Assembly: GCA_950022655.1 (NCBI GenBank)
Contig: OX465579.1
Location: 16,591,088-16,655,087, forward strand
From: Alentia gelatinosa
Taxonomy: Eukaryota; Annelida; Polychaeta; Phyllodocida; Polynoidae
Direction: 5' to 3'
Length of the DNA stretch: 64,000 nucleotides
Part shown: one piece after another, positions 9,690 through 20,734 of the stretch
Layout: every line of letters begins with the position of its first letter
How positions within the stretch are numbered: the stretch's first letter is position 1
Notes under the pieces: model-generated
Seen by the model: only the letters and a program-made list of their open reading frames with translations
What the model was told of the DNA's origin: nothing
The model's database searches: none
Program-made: the position numbers and the translations under genes

Positions 9690-10345
9690 CAATGAGTTTG
9701 AAGACAGGCGACTGTAAACTACGAGGGTTGACGCGTAGTAATACACGAGCGGCCTGTCTACTAAACCAGCATTTGTTGTCTTTATCATCCATCTCATCCA
9801 TAGGGGCTATATTTTTTTTTAGCTCTTTAGCACAAACAGAATATTTTTCTTTATTATCCATCGTATACAAAGACCCCATTGAAAATGTATGGGGACTCAG
9901 TAAACCATGACCCATTCTATAAAACCATAACTGTGGTATATGGATTCACATCTGTGGTATAAGGCCATAAAACCATGGTATACGCGAAAAATAACCCCTT
10001 TGTGCTATAGAGCAAAGAAATAGTCCTTATTGTTATACCCGTTAATATGGCAATTACTGGGTTTAATTTATTCGAAAAGATGGATAATAAATACAACAAA
10101 CAATTATGCCTCGAAGTTGACTAGCGCTCGTGTATTACTAGGCGTCAATCTCTCGTGGTTTACGGCCGCCTGTCCACAAAACCATCGATTATTGTCTATT
10201 TATACCATGGCTTTAAGACCATATACCACAGATTTGAACCTATATAGCATAGTTATGGTATCTGACAGTTTCTTAACCATGGGTAGTGGTTTGCTAAGTC
10301 CTCATATGTTCTCAGTAGGGACTTTGTATACCATGGATGATTAAA
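9690..10345 (-). mobile_element. Composite element C cluster: full copy 1 (9858-10217) with flanking C fragments
   Basis: The full copy is reversed: module from TTTATTATCCATCGTATAC (9850) to GATGGATAATAAA (10078), then the hairpin to GATTATTGTCTAT (about 10217). On its left is a partial hairpin carrying GGTTGACGCGTAGTAATACA. On its right is a partial module (TACCATGGCTTTAAGACC to ACCATGGATGAT). Three C fragments side by side suggest insertion of C into C. Confidence 0.7.
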
Positions 10346-10410
10346 AAGGGGTATTCTGCGCTACAGCCATTCTTCTACTCTCGCCCAGAAGCAAAGTTAA
10401 AAATTGGATA

Positions 10411-10581
10411 TTTTAAGGTACATAATAATACGAAAACAGGCATACTCTGTCTGTACGTGATAGATACTTGATAAAATTGACGATAAAACGAACCTCAGCC
10501 TGCGGCATCGGTTCTTTTTATCGTCAATTTTAGCGCGTATTTATCACGTACAGCCACAGTTACCTTGTTTCCGTATATTGC
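10411..10581 (-). mobile_element. Composite element H, copy 1 (hairpin only)
   Basis: Arms of about 70 bp, including TGATAAAATTGACGATAAAA, pair around the apex CTCAGCCTGCGGCATCGG. The left border AAGGTACATAATAAT is the module-end sequence of family H; the module itself is missing. Confidence 0.65.
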
Positions 10582-10781
10582 ATCAACAATGCCCATGCTC
10601 CTTTGTTGACCCTCGTTCCAGGTGGTGCAAATACGCAAGCCTTATCGACTTGGCCTGCCTTGTACAAAGGAGGTCATAAAGCCACCACTGTCATGTGCAT
10701 AAATGAAGGCTGCAAATAGTTTACATCCTACACCAATGTGCAAGTTTCCAGTAGGTCCAGAGAGAATGTTTCGCTATGCTA

Positions 10782-11051
10782 TATCATAGAAGAAACCTAG
10801 GAAAGTTTAGAGTCAGAGCTCGTATCCCATCGAGTTTCAATAGCGTAGTAATTCACAAGACGAAGCTACATGAATTACGTAGCGATTCAAATATGACGGG
10901 ATCGAACATTGACTGTAAACTTGAATAGGTTTCTGAATTCATCTCAACCCTCACATTGGCTATCGAGTATTTTTTCTTAATACTCCATGGGCATCGAGGA
11001 CAAGTTTCCAATGTTAAATCTAAGGGAAAAAACTACCAGCTGTGAGATTAA
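10782..11051 (+). mobile_element. Composite hairpin element G, copy 2
   Basis: The hairpin has arms around AGAGCTCGTATCCCATCGAG and an apex CACAAGACGAAGCTACATG. A module follows from TTCATCTCAACCC to GCTGTGAGATTAA, containing CCAATGTTAAATCTAAGG. Bases 10582-10781 to its left and 11052-11392 to its right hold no recognised feature. Confidence 0.6.
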
Positions 11052-11392
11052 TGTTGATAACTGGAATTTGTTCCGCTCTTCCTATCATTTGTTATGAAAG
11101 TTCAACGCATCAATCATTGCTGTTACGTTGTTTTGTTGTTGTTGTTTTTTCATCAGAGGTCAAATTTGAACACATTGTATGGTATTCCCACTCATCTTCA
11201 AGAGCTTCTGCAGTGAATTAATAACTTTGGGGGGTTTTCATTAGTATCCATGACTTAGTTTTAAGTTAGCACTGGTGCGATGCATGATTTTTTCCCATAT
11301 CCCAATTACATCATAAACATTATAAACAGGCAGAAAATATTTCACTCAGAATCAATCAGAATATCATACCTTAAAATATTTTGCACAATGCT

Positions 11393-11813
11393 TAGGCAAT
11401 ACTCGATGGTGTTTTGGACAGGCGGTCGGAAACCACGAGAGGATGACACATAGAAATAGCGAGTGATAGCGAGTAATAACGAGCGCTAGCGAGTGTATTA
11501 CGAGATCAACCTTGAGTGATTTACAGGGCCGCCTGTCCACAAAACCATCGTTTGTTGTATTTATCATCCATCTCTTCGAATAGATTAAACCCATTAATTG
11601 CCATATCAAAGGGTATAACAATAGGGACCATTTCTTCGCTCCATAACACAAAAGGACTATTTTCCCGTATTCCATGGCTTTGAGGCCGATTACCACATAT
11701 TTCAATCCGTATACCACAGTATACAGTATATGACGGGTTTTATATAATGGGTCCTGGTTTACCAAGTCCCCATACATTTTCAATGGTGACTTTCTTTACG
11801 ATGGATAATAAAA
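11393..11813 (+). mobile_element. Composite element C, copy 2
   Basis: The hairpin arms read GGACAGGCGG..GCCGCCTGTCC. The apex is expanded by GCGAGTRATA-type repeats (11458-11500) before GAGCGCTAGCGAGTGTATTA. The module ends GATGGATAATAAA. Confidence 0.7.
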
Positions 11814-11847
11814 GTCAAAATACGGGGTCGCAGTGATTCGAACCAGT

Positions 11848-12009
11848 TCAAGAATCCATACTCCCGATAAGCATAACCAAAAAAAATCCACCAACCACAT
11901 CACCCTTGTCCTCCTGTTGAGCATCAATATCCTTGGGTATTTCCGTGGGTTTTAAATCATCTTCCTCTGAGAGGGGCTCCTTGGGTGATTTGCTCTTCGA
12001 GTTACCCAT
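11848..12009 (-). CDS. Candidate first coding exon with myristoylation-like start (53-codon ORF)
   Basis: Read leftward from the ATG at 12009 the ORF begins MGNSKSKSPKEPLSEEDDL and stays Lys/Glu/Asp/Pro-rich for about 37 residues. That composition is unlike chance AT-rich ORFs and resembles the SH4-like N-termini of N-myristoylated proteins (Gly2, basic and Ser-rich). A TTTCAG lies one base before the ATG. After codon 36 the reading becomes hydrophobic and stops, so the coding exon probably ends at AAGG/GTGATG near 11904 (phase 1), which does not match the phase-0 exon at 5799. Either an intermediate exon exists, a weaker GT is used, or the link is false. Family not recognised. Confidence 0.4.
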   Translation of the reverse strand: MGNSKSKSPKEPLSEEDDLKPTEIPKDIDAQQEDKGDVVGGFFLVMLIGSMDS

Positions 12010-12564
12010 TCTGAAATTCTCTTGAGGCTTTGTAATACTCCCTGTCGGTAGCGGTAGCTGCTGCCGATGTCCACAGATGCCAGCTAGTCAGGGGCACCAC
12101 AACATATGGTGCTGATGACACACCATCATCCGATTCACATGCTAACACACTAGACTCATACCAAACAAAAAAAACTATATCATTGATCTCTACATTCATT
12201 TCGCACCAATACATTATGTGGGATGGGATAGGGGTAAGGGGAATGTGTCGCCTTGCACATTTATCATCGATACGAACATACTTTCATAATGTCTGCCTTT
12301 GCCCGTGTGCACCAGCATTGTAATTGTTTTGCAAGTTCTGACGAAATGAAATAATTTGTTTTGTCATTCTGAAATTTCATATTGCTTTCTGACTGGTGAA
12401 TAACATTTAACATTTGGGAAAATGATTTAAATAATATCGTGAATTAAAGGATGATCTTTACGTGCCGTATTAGAATAATGATTTTTGTTTATCAAATTGA
12501 GCAGAGGATACTTGATATGATATGGGGGTATTTCTATACGATAGCTTATCATGAGATGATATAT
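12010..12564 (+). other. Unique sequence upstream of the MGN ORF, no feature resolved
   Basis: On the minus strand this would be the 5' side of the candidate exon at 11848-12009. No TATA-type promoter or CpG-rich block stands out. Confidence 0.4.
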
Positions 12565-13700
12565 GGAGATGTGGTTAGTGTGCCTGAATGGAATCTGTAC
12601 AGAGGTGTTTTGGTCGAAAATATTCACTGAGTTCGAAGAACAAGGTGAATATATATCCGATCAAAATATCGAGGAACAGATGGAATTAAGGAACACTTGC
12701 TATGTCTCCTTATTACTATATACACAGAAATCAGTAAAACGCTATATTATAATTTCAACTCATTTTTTCGAGAATGAATGTGGTCACGTGGTACGGAGGG
12801 ACGTATGAATATTATTTCGTCACTCAGTGCTCCTGGTCAGTAAAAGCGAGACACTCACCGATGGGTATATAATGTTATCCTACCCCGAATATAAAATCCC
12901 ATAGGCTTAACATTGACTTTCCGTATGCGCCCGTATGTCGCATACGGATAAAAAATCGCTCCTAGGAGCGTACAAAAAATGTACCAATCAGAGATCAGCA
13001 GCTGAAAGTAGTTCCAAGCGCCTTCAGAGCAGCAAGGAGAGCTCTATAGAGGACTTCAGAAAGTTTTTATCATGTTTTTTGTTATTATCCTCACATAAAA
13101 ATATCGTTCAAAGGGGGTAGGATAAAATTAAAACCTTATTCGTTTTAATCTGGAGTTTGGCGTAGTGATATCCAGAGCCAAAACTCCAGGAGTCGCATAC
13201 GGGAGCCCAGATTAAAACTCATCAGTTTTGAAATGTGTAAACTTTCAAATTTTATTTCAGGACGGAATCCATCTCATAAAGACGACTAATGTAATGAAGT
13301 CCCATGCCTAATTTCTGAAAGCAATAACAGGTACTAATAAGACATGACATAAATGAGATGATTCTGATTGAAAGGAGAGATTTCAATCATTACTATATTC
13401 CTATGGGCGAATGTCTTACTTTTAATGACCATGACAGACTCCGTTCGTCTCCGAGTAACGAAATAATATTCATACGTCCCTCCATACCACGTGACCACTC
13501 TTATTCTGTCATTCTGCTATTTAGGGAGTTGTAGAATGGCAATCTTAATCATTGCTAGGTAAATGATAATAAAGAGACGTAGTGAGTGTGACTGAATTCT
13601 ATCTATTCCTCGATATTTTGGTCAGAATTACTCACCGAGTATCTTTGAACATATTCAGGTATACTAAATATGTCTCTATGTACTCTCTTACTATACACCT
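12565..13700 (+). repeat. Large inverted repeat enclosing a composite F element
   Basis: The arms at about 12620-12830 and 13440-13660 are inverted copies. Examples are GTCACGTGGTACGGAGGGAC against GTCCCTCCATACCACGTGAC, and CAAAATATCGAGGAAC against TTCCTCGATATTTTG. The best-matching inner 50 bp flank a ~620-bp interior that contains F copy 3. Confidence 0.6.
12866..13240 (-). mobile_element. Composite hairpin element F, copy 3
   Basis: The module runs from GTTATCCTACCCC, with CCATAGGCTTAACATTGAC, to GGGGGTAGGATAAAA. The hairpin follows, with arms TTTTAATCTGGAGTTTGG/CCAAAACTCCAGG and ATTAAAACTCATCAG. Confidence 0.65.
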
Positions 13701-13992
13701 AGAGCCAAACGTTTATGAAATACTAGTTATCTGCTTGTTCGTAATGTTCGGGCTCACTGAGACGTAGCGAATGTTTGAGTGCACTTTGCCGCTAGTTTAC
13801 TTCGCAAGTCCATAAAATTGCATTTTTTTGTGTCTTCAGGTATATAGTTATAAGAAAACATAGTGAGTGAACTCGTAGTGATTCTATTCTCAGCCTTTTG
13901 TACCATAAAATATGTCCCTCCGCCTCTGGCATCGGGACATATTTTGTGGGACAAAAGACCTGGAACGGCCATCCCTACAGGCTCACTAATTA
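13680..13992 (-). mobile_element. Element V, copy 1: module plus hairpin
   Basis: The module part carries TAATGTTCGGGCTCACTGAG and CAGGTATATAGTTATAAG. The hairpin (13885-13965) pairs CCTTTTGTACCATAAAATAT with its partner around the apex CTCCGCCTCTGGCATCGG, nearly the same apex as family H. The arms of V and H are unrelated. Confidence 0.55.
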
Positions 13993-14159
13993 CGTTTTCT
14001 CTTAATACTACAAAAAGTCAAATACTGCTTAAGTCAAATGAACTATTGAATGCGACAATATTTCTTCTTGAAAACAAAATTCAAGGGAGAGGCCATTTTA
14101 TGTTTAAACCAACCAAGGGATAATTCCTGTATATAATTGGACTAATAATAGAACACAGC

Positions 14160-14258
14160 TCAATTGAAAAAAGACATCGAATAAAAAGAAATCTTCTTTA
14201 GATTTCCACCCCTAAATTCTATTTCTGAACCAGGTTCAAATTCCTCATGAGCAGCCAT
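14160..14258 (-). CDS. Short coding-like ORF (32 codons)
   Basis: Read leftward from an ATG at 14258: MAAHEEFEPGSEIEFRGG..., acidic and protein-like for the first 18 residues, with a possible GT at the Gly-Gly pair. It lies 130 bp downstream of the GTAAGT donor at 14387. Frames do not join cleanly by an obvious acceptor. Chance is a real alternative. Confidence 0.2.
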   Translation of the reverse strand: MAAHEEFEPGSEIEFRGGNLKKISFYSMSFFN

Positions 14259-14387
14259 AGCTTGCATGCTAATTCCAAGAGTAATATAATATCCATGCAA
14301 ATCATGCATATAAAAAAGAAAGCAGAATGGAGGGAAGACCGTGAAGCGGGATTTGAGATGCTCATATAAACATTAAATACTACTTAC

Positions 14388-14413
14388 TTTCTTGCCGGAG
14401 CACGCTCCCATCT
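14388..14413 (-). CDS. Candidate mini first exon MGACSGKK
   Basis: Minus-strand reading: acceptor ATTACACAG, two bases, ATG, eight codons (MGACSGKK), then an ideal donor AAA/GTAAGT in phase 0. MGxCS is the classic dual myristoylation/palmitoylation N-terminus. The phase fits the acceptor of the exon at 5799. It could be an alternative first coding exon to that at 11848-12009, which also starts MG. The evidence is only 26 bp long plus the strong donor. Confidence 0.3.
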
Positions 14414-14589
14414 CTGTGTAATGATAATTACAAATAATTCAAATTGCGATGTTAAATCTGCAGGTCCATCCAATGAACTGCTTATAGGATGAACACTATA
14501 GGAAATAACAATAGCCTCAGCACGTGCATACATACATGCTCGTGCATATTTAATCAATAATTTGAATTGCATTAATTACCATAACAAAT

Positions 14590-16036
14590 AAAATCCCCCA
14601 GAAACTATGGAGCAAGCGAAAGACCACAATGAATAATGGACTGTTATGTTAAATGTCATACCCCAGAAGGTTGTAACAGTGAATATTTCACGGAATATGT
14701 TAAACAAAGGCTCACTCATGTATATAACAAAATTAATTCAATGAAAACATAACCAATGCATGTGCATGGGTCTTAACCCCTTACCTTGTTGTGGATCCAT
14801 ATCTATTATGCAATATTTGCACCCTGAGTAGCTCTTCTGGTGCTTGGTTATGATGAGTTGCTCGCGGTGGTCACACTTCTAACACGATCCTATGTCAGAG
14901 GCAGGTCCAGGCTTTATTTAACTGGTGTATGACAAGGCCGTCCGGTTATATGCCGGGCGATAACGAGAGCAAGCCTTCATACAGACTCATTATAACCGGG
15001 ATCAGATGCACGCGTATACATGCAGGCCAATCGATGAAAAATGACAAAAACTGAATGCAAATAGCTGGCCAGGTGACAACAAAGGGATGTTCTATATCAA
15101 TTGTGAATGTGATGGCACACGTTTTGAACTCATACTGAACGTGTTTGTATACACACTAGATAAATTTCGTAGAAGACTACGTATGTTACCTTATATGATA
15201 TACACAATTTTTGCCCCGAGGCAAACTATGACCGACTTCGTTTCGATATTGAAATTGGAATTGTGTATTTCTAAGTCTCATCATAAGGGCACGATGATAA
15301 AAAAAAAAATGTTATGGATTAGGGAAATAAAACCTCATTCAAAAAAAAAACTGGCTTGCCCTTATGTTATATTATCAATCATATTACAGCCTACTATATT
15401 GGCAACAAAACTTCATTTAGATAATTGCAGTAGAATATACACATCGATGATATATGTGTGAGCACTCGTCGTCGGGTTTAGTTCAACCTGCTCTCATTTT
15501 ATACAATACATAGTTTTTGAATTTTATTCATTGCCATCGGTAGATTCCTCTCGTTCTTCCTAGCAATACATTTTGTATTCGGTTACAAATCTACTCGTTC
15601 GATAATGGTGATACATACAATGCTTATTGCATTCAGTTTCATTTCATTTCTTACTCCCTTCATTACATTTATATCTACTGTAGTTCATATGTACGCACCT
15701 GAGACTCATACATATGATTCGCAACATTGGCATTTATATACAATTTGTATCCTACTTCTTATTTGTTCTGAACAATTCTATCTTATTCTTAGATACTTAC
15801 TTAGAGTCTGTCCTTTGTACATTCTTTGGTAATTTATTTCATAATCTTATGCCATATATCCTGGTGATCTTCTGTATCTTTCTTTCTTAGTTTTGGTAAA
15901 ATAACATTTTACTTCTACAAAAAAAAATAGAAATGAAATAGAATTCAAACGCGATCCATGCCCCAGAAAAATTGGAAATATACATTTTACTTCTACCATT
16001 TAAGAGTTTCCATAGCATAAACTTTTGAAGTGTACT
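14590..16036 (+). other. Unique AT-rich sequence, no gene seen
   Basis: A 124-codon open frame starts at 15087, but it is Lys/Ile/Thr-rich, runs through A-homopolymers and resembles no protein I know. A loose inverted pair (14950-14998, CCGGTTATA..TATAACCGG) is the only structure seen. Confidence 0.5.
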
Positions 16037-16037
16037 T

Positions 16038-16380
16038 ACATAGAACGTCCTGATCATGCTGTACAAGTCACAGAACGAGATGGTAATTTACGGTTTGTAC
16101 GGAAGGAGTTATTTACGCCGAGTTCCGTACAAACCGTAAATTATCATCGGGTTCTGTGACTTGTACAAGCATGGTTGGACGTTATATATTTACTATATAC
16201 CCAAAATTAAAAAAAAATCTGTAATTTCATTTGGCTTAACAACCAATATTTTTATAAACGTGTATGGGAAGGCAGTCCGTATTTTCCTGTATGGACTAGT
16301 GGTTCGTACAGTATTTTTGCATCATATGGCGAAACGGTGTGTATTTACAGTATATACAGCATGGGTATATATATAGTAAA
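16038..16380 (+). mobile_element. Composite hairpin element D, copy 1 (complete)
   Basis: The left end is TAGAACGTCCTGATCATGC. The hairpin arms include GTACAAGTCACAGAACGAGA and GGTTTGTACGG, and the apex holds GTTATTTACGCCGAGTTCC. The arm returns to GCATGGTTGGACGTTATA. The module is bounded by ATTTACTATATACCC and GGGTATATATATAGTAAA, with a short inner palindrome near GGACTAGTGGTTCGTAC. Confidence 0.75.
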
Positions 16381-16770
16381 ATGGAAAAATAACAATGATC
16401 CTCAAAGTGTCCTTAGTCAGTGTAGATACTGCACAGGTTAAATTACCAGTCGCCTATATCACACCTGGTGTCTCTACTTCTATTAGGTGGTGTACCATGT
16501 CTCTAAATAATGGTAATTCATACTGCTATATCAAGTATGAAACCTACAATGTTGTGCAGCATCCTCAATGATGATTGTTAAAATTTGAATAAAAAATGAG
16601 TGAATGTTAAATAGAGAAATATTATCATCTGTATGTATGCTCACGCCAGAAGCCAGGAGTTGGAATTACAACACCTGAGCGAATTCCGAAAACGAAGATG
16701 TGATCAGAATGTTACTTTAAGTCTGCAGGGAAGCAACACGTTTTTATAACATACTCAGACATTCATATAC

Positions 16771-16812
16771 AGTAAAACCCCGCTTCCGGGACACCGCCCT
16801 TAAGGGAACAAT
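16771..16812 (+). repeat. Pogo/Tigger-like terminal sequence (left)
   Basis: TACAGTAAAACCCCGCTTCC resembles the terminal repeats of pogo/Tigger-type mariner elements (TA-CAGTAAAACC). An inverted partner lies at 20735-20771. No transposase remnant was found between them. Confidence 0.4.
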
Positions 16813-16829
16813 TAGCTTTTCCCTCTATT

Positions 16830-17505
16830 AACAGTTTATTTTAACCCCGATTGGGGGGTCAGTTAAAGTGACAGTTATTTTGGTATGGAATGCTTTTTTG
16901 TTTTTTTAGCAAAACAACTTATTCAGCATAACAAAAATACAATGATATATTCTCTTCACGTACATTTTCCCAAACTTTTCCCAACTGTTTCATGACATAC
17001 AACAATTTTGGTTAGGCAAGTGCGCTCTCTCAGTCATGTTTTTGCTCTTTTTTAATGATTTTCTAAAATAAAACACCCTATAAGGGCAAATAAAATCTGG
17101 TCTAGCTAAAGCCTGACTGACTAATCTGTCATTTGTTCTTATACGATTGACCCTCTCATATCCTTAACATGATATTCATGAAACAGGAGGCCAGAGTGCA
17201 AATAAAAGGAAGAATAAAAGTTTATATATGCAGAAAACAATTAGATCATCATTGATTATTATAATTCTTACATCGTAGTTTAGGGTTCAGTATGGTTAAT
17301 GTTTCTTAACCCTGGTTAGGGTTACACTTTGGAGGGACACCTTATCGAATCTGATAGGACTGTGTTTGAGGTTGGTAGACTGGTGTCTACACAATCAGAC
17401 ACCAGGCAATGGCCTGCCTAGGCCCCTGTAGGCGTCAGGTAGGCGCCTATCGGGTTATTACAGTGTCTCTATGTCAGAGTGTCACCTGTATAAAGGCATC
17501 ATGTT
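16830..17505 (+). other. No gene seen
   Basis: AT-rich sequence. A weak tandem of GGCCTGCCTAGGC and GTAGGCGTCAGGTAGGCGCC (17410-17450) and a short GGTTAGGGTTA phrase (17318) are the only notable strings. Confidence 0.4.
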
Positions 17506-17850
17506 TATTATTATATACCTGTGGTAGTATATCCTACACATACTGCCCGCTCCTACCCATGTCGTATTTATACCCGTACGACACCTAGGTGACGTACGGG
17601 GTATGTATGTGGCGTACGGGTCATGTACCGCGGCAAAATCCAAATATTCCCCCAGTAGCAAAGTTAGAAATTCGATATTTTAAGGTATATGATAATAGAG
17701 AAACAGGCTGACTGTCTCCGTACGGATAAAATACTTGGTAAAATCGGCGATCAGATGAACCTCTGCCTCCGGCATCGGTTCATCTGATCGCCGATTTCAC
17801 CGCGTATTTTATCCGTACGGAGACAGTAAGCCTGTTTCTCTATAATACCC
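17506..17850 (-). mobile_element. Composite hairpin element H, copy 2 (complete)
   Basis: The module is bounded by ATTATTATATACCT and AAGGTATATGATAAT. The hairpin (17698-17850) has ~65-bp arms such as CCGTACGGATAAAATACTTG and GAAACAGGCTGACTGTCTCC, around the apex CTCTGCCTCCGGCATCGG. Arms match almost perfectly, so the element is young. Confidence 0.75.
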
Positions 17851-17870
17851 CCTTCCAAGACTTTAGAATA

Positions 17871-19235
17871 AGAATGGTATTTAAAGACTCATTCAGTGCT
17901 AAACCTCAAATGAATACATTTAACGAGTACCTCCGTACATAACAATCAATGACTACATTAAATGCCTACATTAATTTGATTCCAAAGTGGTTGTGCTGTT
18001 TTACCTTTTATAATGTTTTACAACAACAGTACTCTATCCTACCTGGGATCCCACTAAGTGTATTCAACAATATTGACTCCCAGTTTCTAGTTTGGACCAA
18101 CAAAAATATACTCTACTAAACCTAGATACCTAGTCCTTGTATCCTACCTGGGATCCTGGAACAACAGTCTGTTCAACACCAAACACCAAACAAGCACCAC
18201 TTATGACTCACTATGAAGGATAGATGGCAACATCACCAACAATCAAGACGGTCGCTGTGGACTACAGTACAACACCACATTACATAGACAATAATCGATG
18301 GTTTTGTGGATAGGCGGCCGTAAACCACGAGAGGTTGACGCGTAGTAATACACGAGCGCTAGCGTCAACCTCGAGTGGTTTACAGAGCCGCCTATCCACA
18401 TAATCATCGTTTGTTGTATTTATTATCCATCATTTCGAATAAATTAAACCCAGTAATTTCCATATTAAAGGGTATAGCAATAGGGACTATTTCTTTGCTT
18501 ACAAAGGGACTATTTTCCCCGTATACCATGGTTTTGAGGACGTATACCACAGGTTTGAATCCGTATACCACAGTATCTGGCAGGTTTTATACAATGGGTG
18601 GTGGTTTACTGAGACCCCATACATTTTCAATGGGGACTTTGTATACGATGGATAATAAATAACTATAACTACCTACATCATGATGAAAATCTGATCTACA
18701 AACCGCCTGCAATGCCCTAGATGTAATTAACGACTTATTCAATACTTAACCTCCAATGCGTAAATGAGTAAATCTAATGACTCAAAGAGTACCTCCGTAC
18801 AACAATCGACAACATAGTCACCTACAAAAAACACTCACGACACTATAATACCAACAATCCTGAAACCAACAGTCTGTTCAACAGACACCAACTGAGCACC
18901 ATTAACTACTCTTCAAGAGGGATAGATGGCAACACGACTATCAAACATGACTGTCCCTGTGGACTACACTACGACACCACATTATACAGCTATAACCACC
19001 TATAACATGATGGAAATCTTATCTACAGACCATCTACAATACCCTAAACGTATTAAACGATTCAGTACTAAACCACAAATGAGTAAATTTAATGACTCAA
19101 TGAGTACCTTAGTATAACAATCAGTGACAGATTAACCTATGTAATGGGTGAAACGTCGGTTTTACAATCTGAAATGAATGTCTACAATAATTTGATACCA
19201 AAGTGGATGTGCTGCTTTACCTTGTATAAAACTTT
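17871..19235 (+). repeat. Three diverged ~400-bp tandem units interrupted by element C
   Basis: Phrases recur in the same order: CTGTGGACTACAGTACAACA, then CATGATGGAAATC, then TTCAGTACTAAACC, then GAGTACCTCCGTACA, then TTTGATACCAAAGTGG. The second unit is split by C copy 3 between 18283 and 18661. No coding sense is conserved. Confidence 0.6.
18284..18660 (+). mobile_element. Composite element C, copy 3 with readable empty site
   Basis: It starts ATAGACAATAATCGATGG and ends ACGATGGATAATAAAT. Left flank CACCACATTAC and right flank AACTATAACTACCTACATCA are contiguous, with minor changes, in the sister unit at 18982-19010 (CACCACATTATACAGC, then TATAACCACCTATAACA). Hairpin and module are therefore one insertion. 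The hairpin apex is GGTTGACGCGTAGTAATACA. Confidence 0.8.
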
Positions 19236-19386
19236 AACATGATGAGTGAAATTTGTGGCTGCCGCATTGCCAAGTAAGATTATAGACCCTCTTCACACTG
19301 GCGCCATCTTGTAATGGCCGACATGTAGATCACACCAGAACGAGGCGATATGCTCTCGCATGTAGCACCCACACTGCAGCAGGCCC

Positions 19387-20045
19387 TAATACTATAATAA
19401 TGAAAATATAAATCGCTCTTCTGTCATAAATAAACGGCCGAATTCAATAATCAAAACATTATTAATCAAGCTGAGACTCAGGCCTATCTGTTGATATATG
19501 ATATACCTGTGCAATGGGTAAGATTTCCTATCATAGATTGAACATCAGTATTGTTTTAGGGAAAAAACAAAAACATGTTACCTTCCCGACTTCACAGTGA
19601 TTTAATAAAAAATCTATCGCGATGACCTATAGAAATAAACATCCTATTTTTTTAAGCACTTCAAGACGATTAAAATGATACCTATATTGCCAGTCTGTGA
19701 TGAATATTACCGGAGATAATGGAGCTTAATGACAGGTGACAAAGAGTCAAAAAGAGCACTGAAATTCCCAAATTTCCTGACAATTAACTGATGCATCATT
19801 AGTCCATTACCTCTAGAAATATCTATCATAGACTGTGAAAGCAGGAAGGAAACATGTTTGTGGTTTTTTTTACCTAAATAATTCCGATGTTCAATCTATG
19901 ACAGGAAATCATAGACATAACACAGGTTTATCATATATATACCAACAGATAGGCCCAAGTCCCAGGTTTCTAACAATGTTTTGATTGTAAAATTCGGTTG
20001 TTTATTCATGACAGAAGAACAATTTATATTTTCATTATTATAATG
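19387..20045 (+). mobile_element. Large foldback element (~660 bp)
   Basis: The arms 19387-19640 and 19800-20045 are inverted copies with scattered mismatches. Examples are CTATAATAATGAAAATATAA against its complement near 20030, and TCCTATCATAGATTGAACAT against ATGTTCAATCTATGACAGGA. The unpaired centre is about 150 bp and has no ORF. Confidence 0.75.
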
Positions 20046-20289
20046 GTGTTAGCACTTGCTGCAGTGTTGGATTCACCCTGACAGTGCTTGCCTCGTTCTG
20101 GGGTGCGGAAATTTCGCTGGTTCGCGGCTGGTATTTCATCAAATCCATAGAACCAGCGAAACCCGTTATCACGGCGATCGCCACGCCACGCTTATGTGCA
20201 AGAGGTGAATAGGTCAACAACATTTCATAGACCACATTAGTGTGACGTCGCTCACGTTCTGGCCACTTATTGGTCAGTTCCCTCGTGCA

Positions 20290-20460
20290 ATGAATAACAC
20301 GTTACTGCACTCTCGTCCGAATAAAGTGACCCGATGTTAAGCCTATGGCGTTTTTTATTAGGATAAACTACGTAGCTTTCCCATCAACTGACTAATAACT
20401 CCGGAGTAGGCGACCCCGCTTAAGGGTGCGCTTTGCTCGCAACCTTTTTTTAAAAGATTT
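20290..20460 (+). repeat. Fragment of an F-type module end
   Basis: CGATGTTAAGCCTATGG and TTTATTAGGATAAACTA are the right end of an F module. The rest of the module is absent. Confidence 0.5.
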
Positions 20461-20734
20461 CCAAGAAATTTCTTTATTGACCAAAAAGTATACATAATAA
20501 CAGTTCTTAGGTTACAGTCCAACAATTACCTGTGTCAACAAAGATTCCAATTGACATCAGCTGTTTACAGTCTAGCTGGTTTTAATTGTCTGGCCTTTAT
20601 TTCTAGGTAAACGATACCAACCTTTAACTTTCAAATGTGATACTTAACATTGATAAATCCTTAGCAATTTCAACACTAAGCTCGTGGAATAGTCATTGAC
20701 ATTGTCCACACAATCTAGTTTCAAAAGATGAAAA

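Noticed and set aside
11828..11856. tRNA or tRNA-derived SINE (GGTTCGAATCA box on the minus strand)
   Set aside because: Only a B-box-like string is present; no A box at the right distance and no cloverleaf.
15087..15461. 124-codon ORF as a host gene
   Set aside because: AT-rich composition, Lys runs from A-homopolymers, no splice borders or family resemblance.
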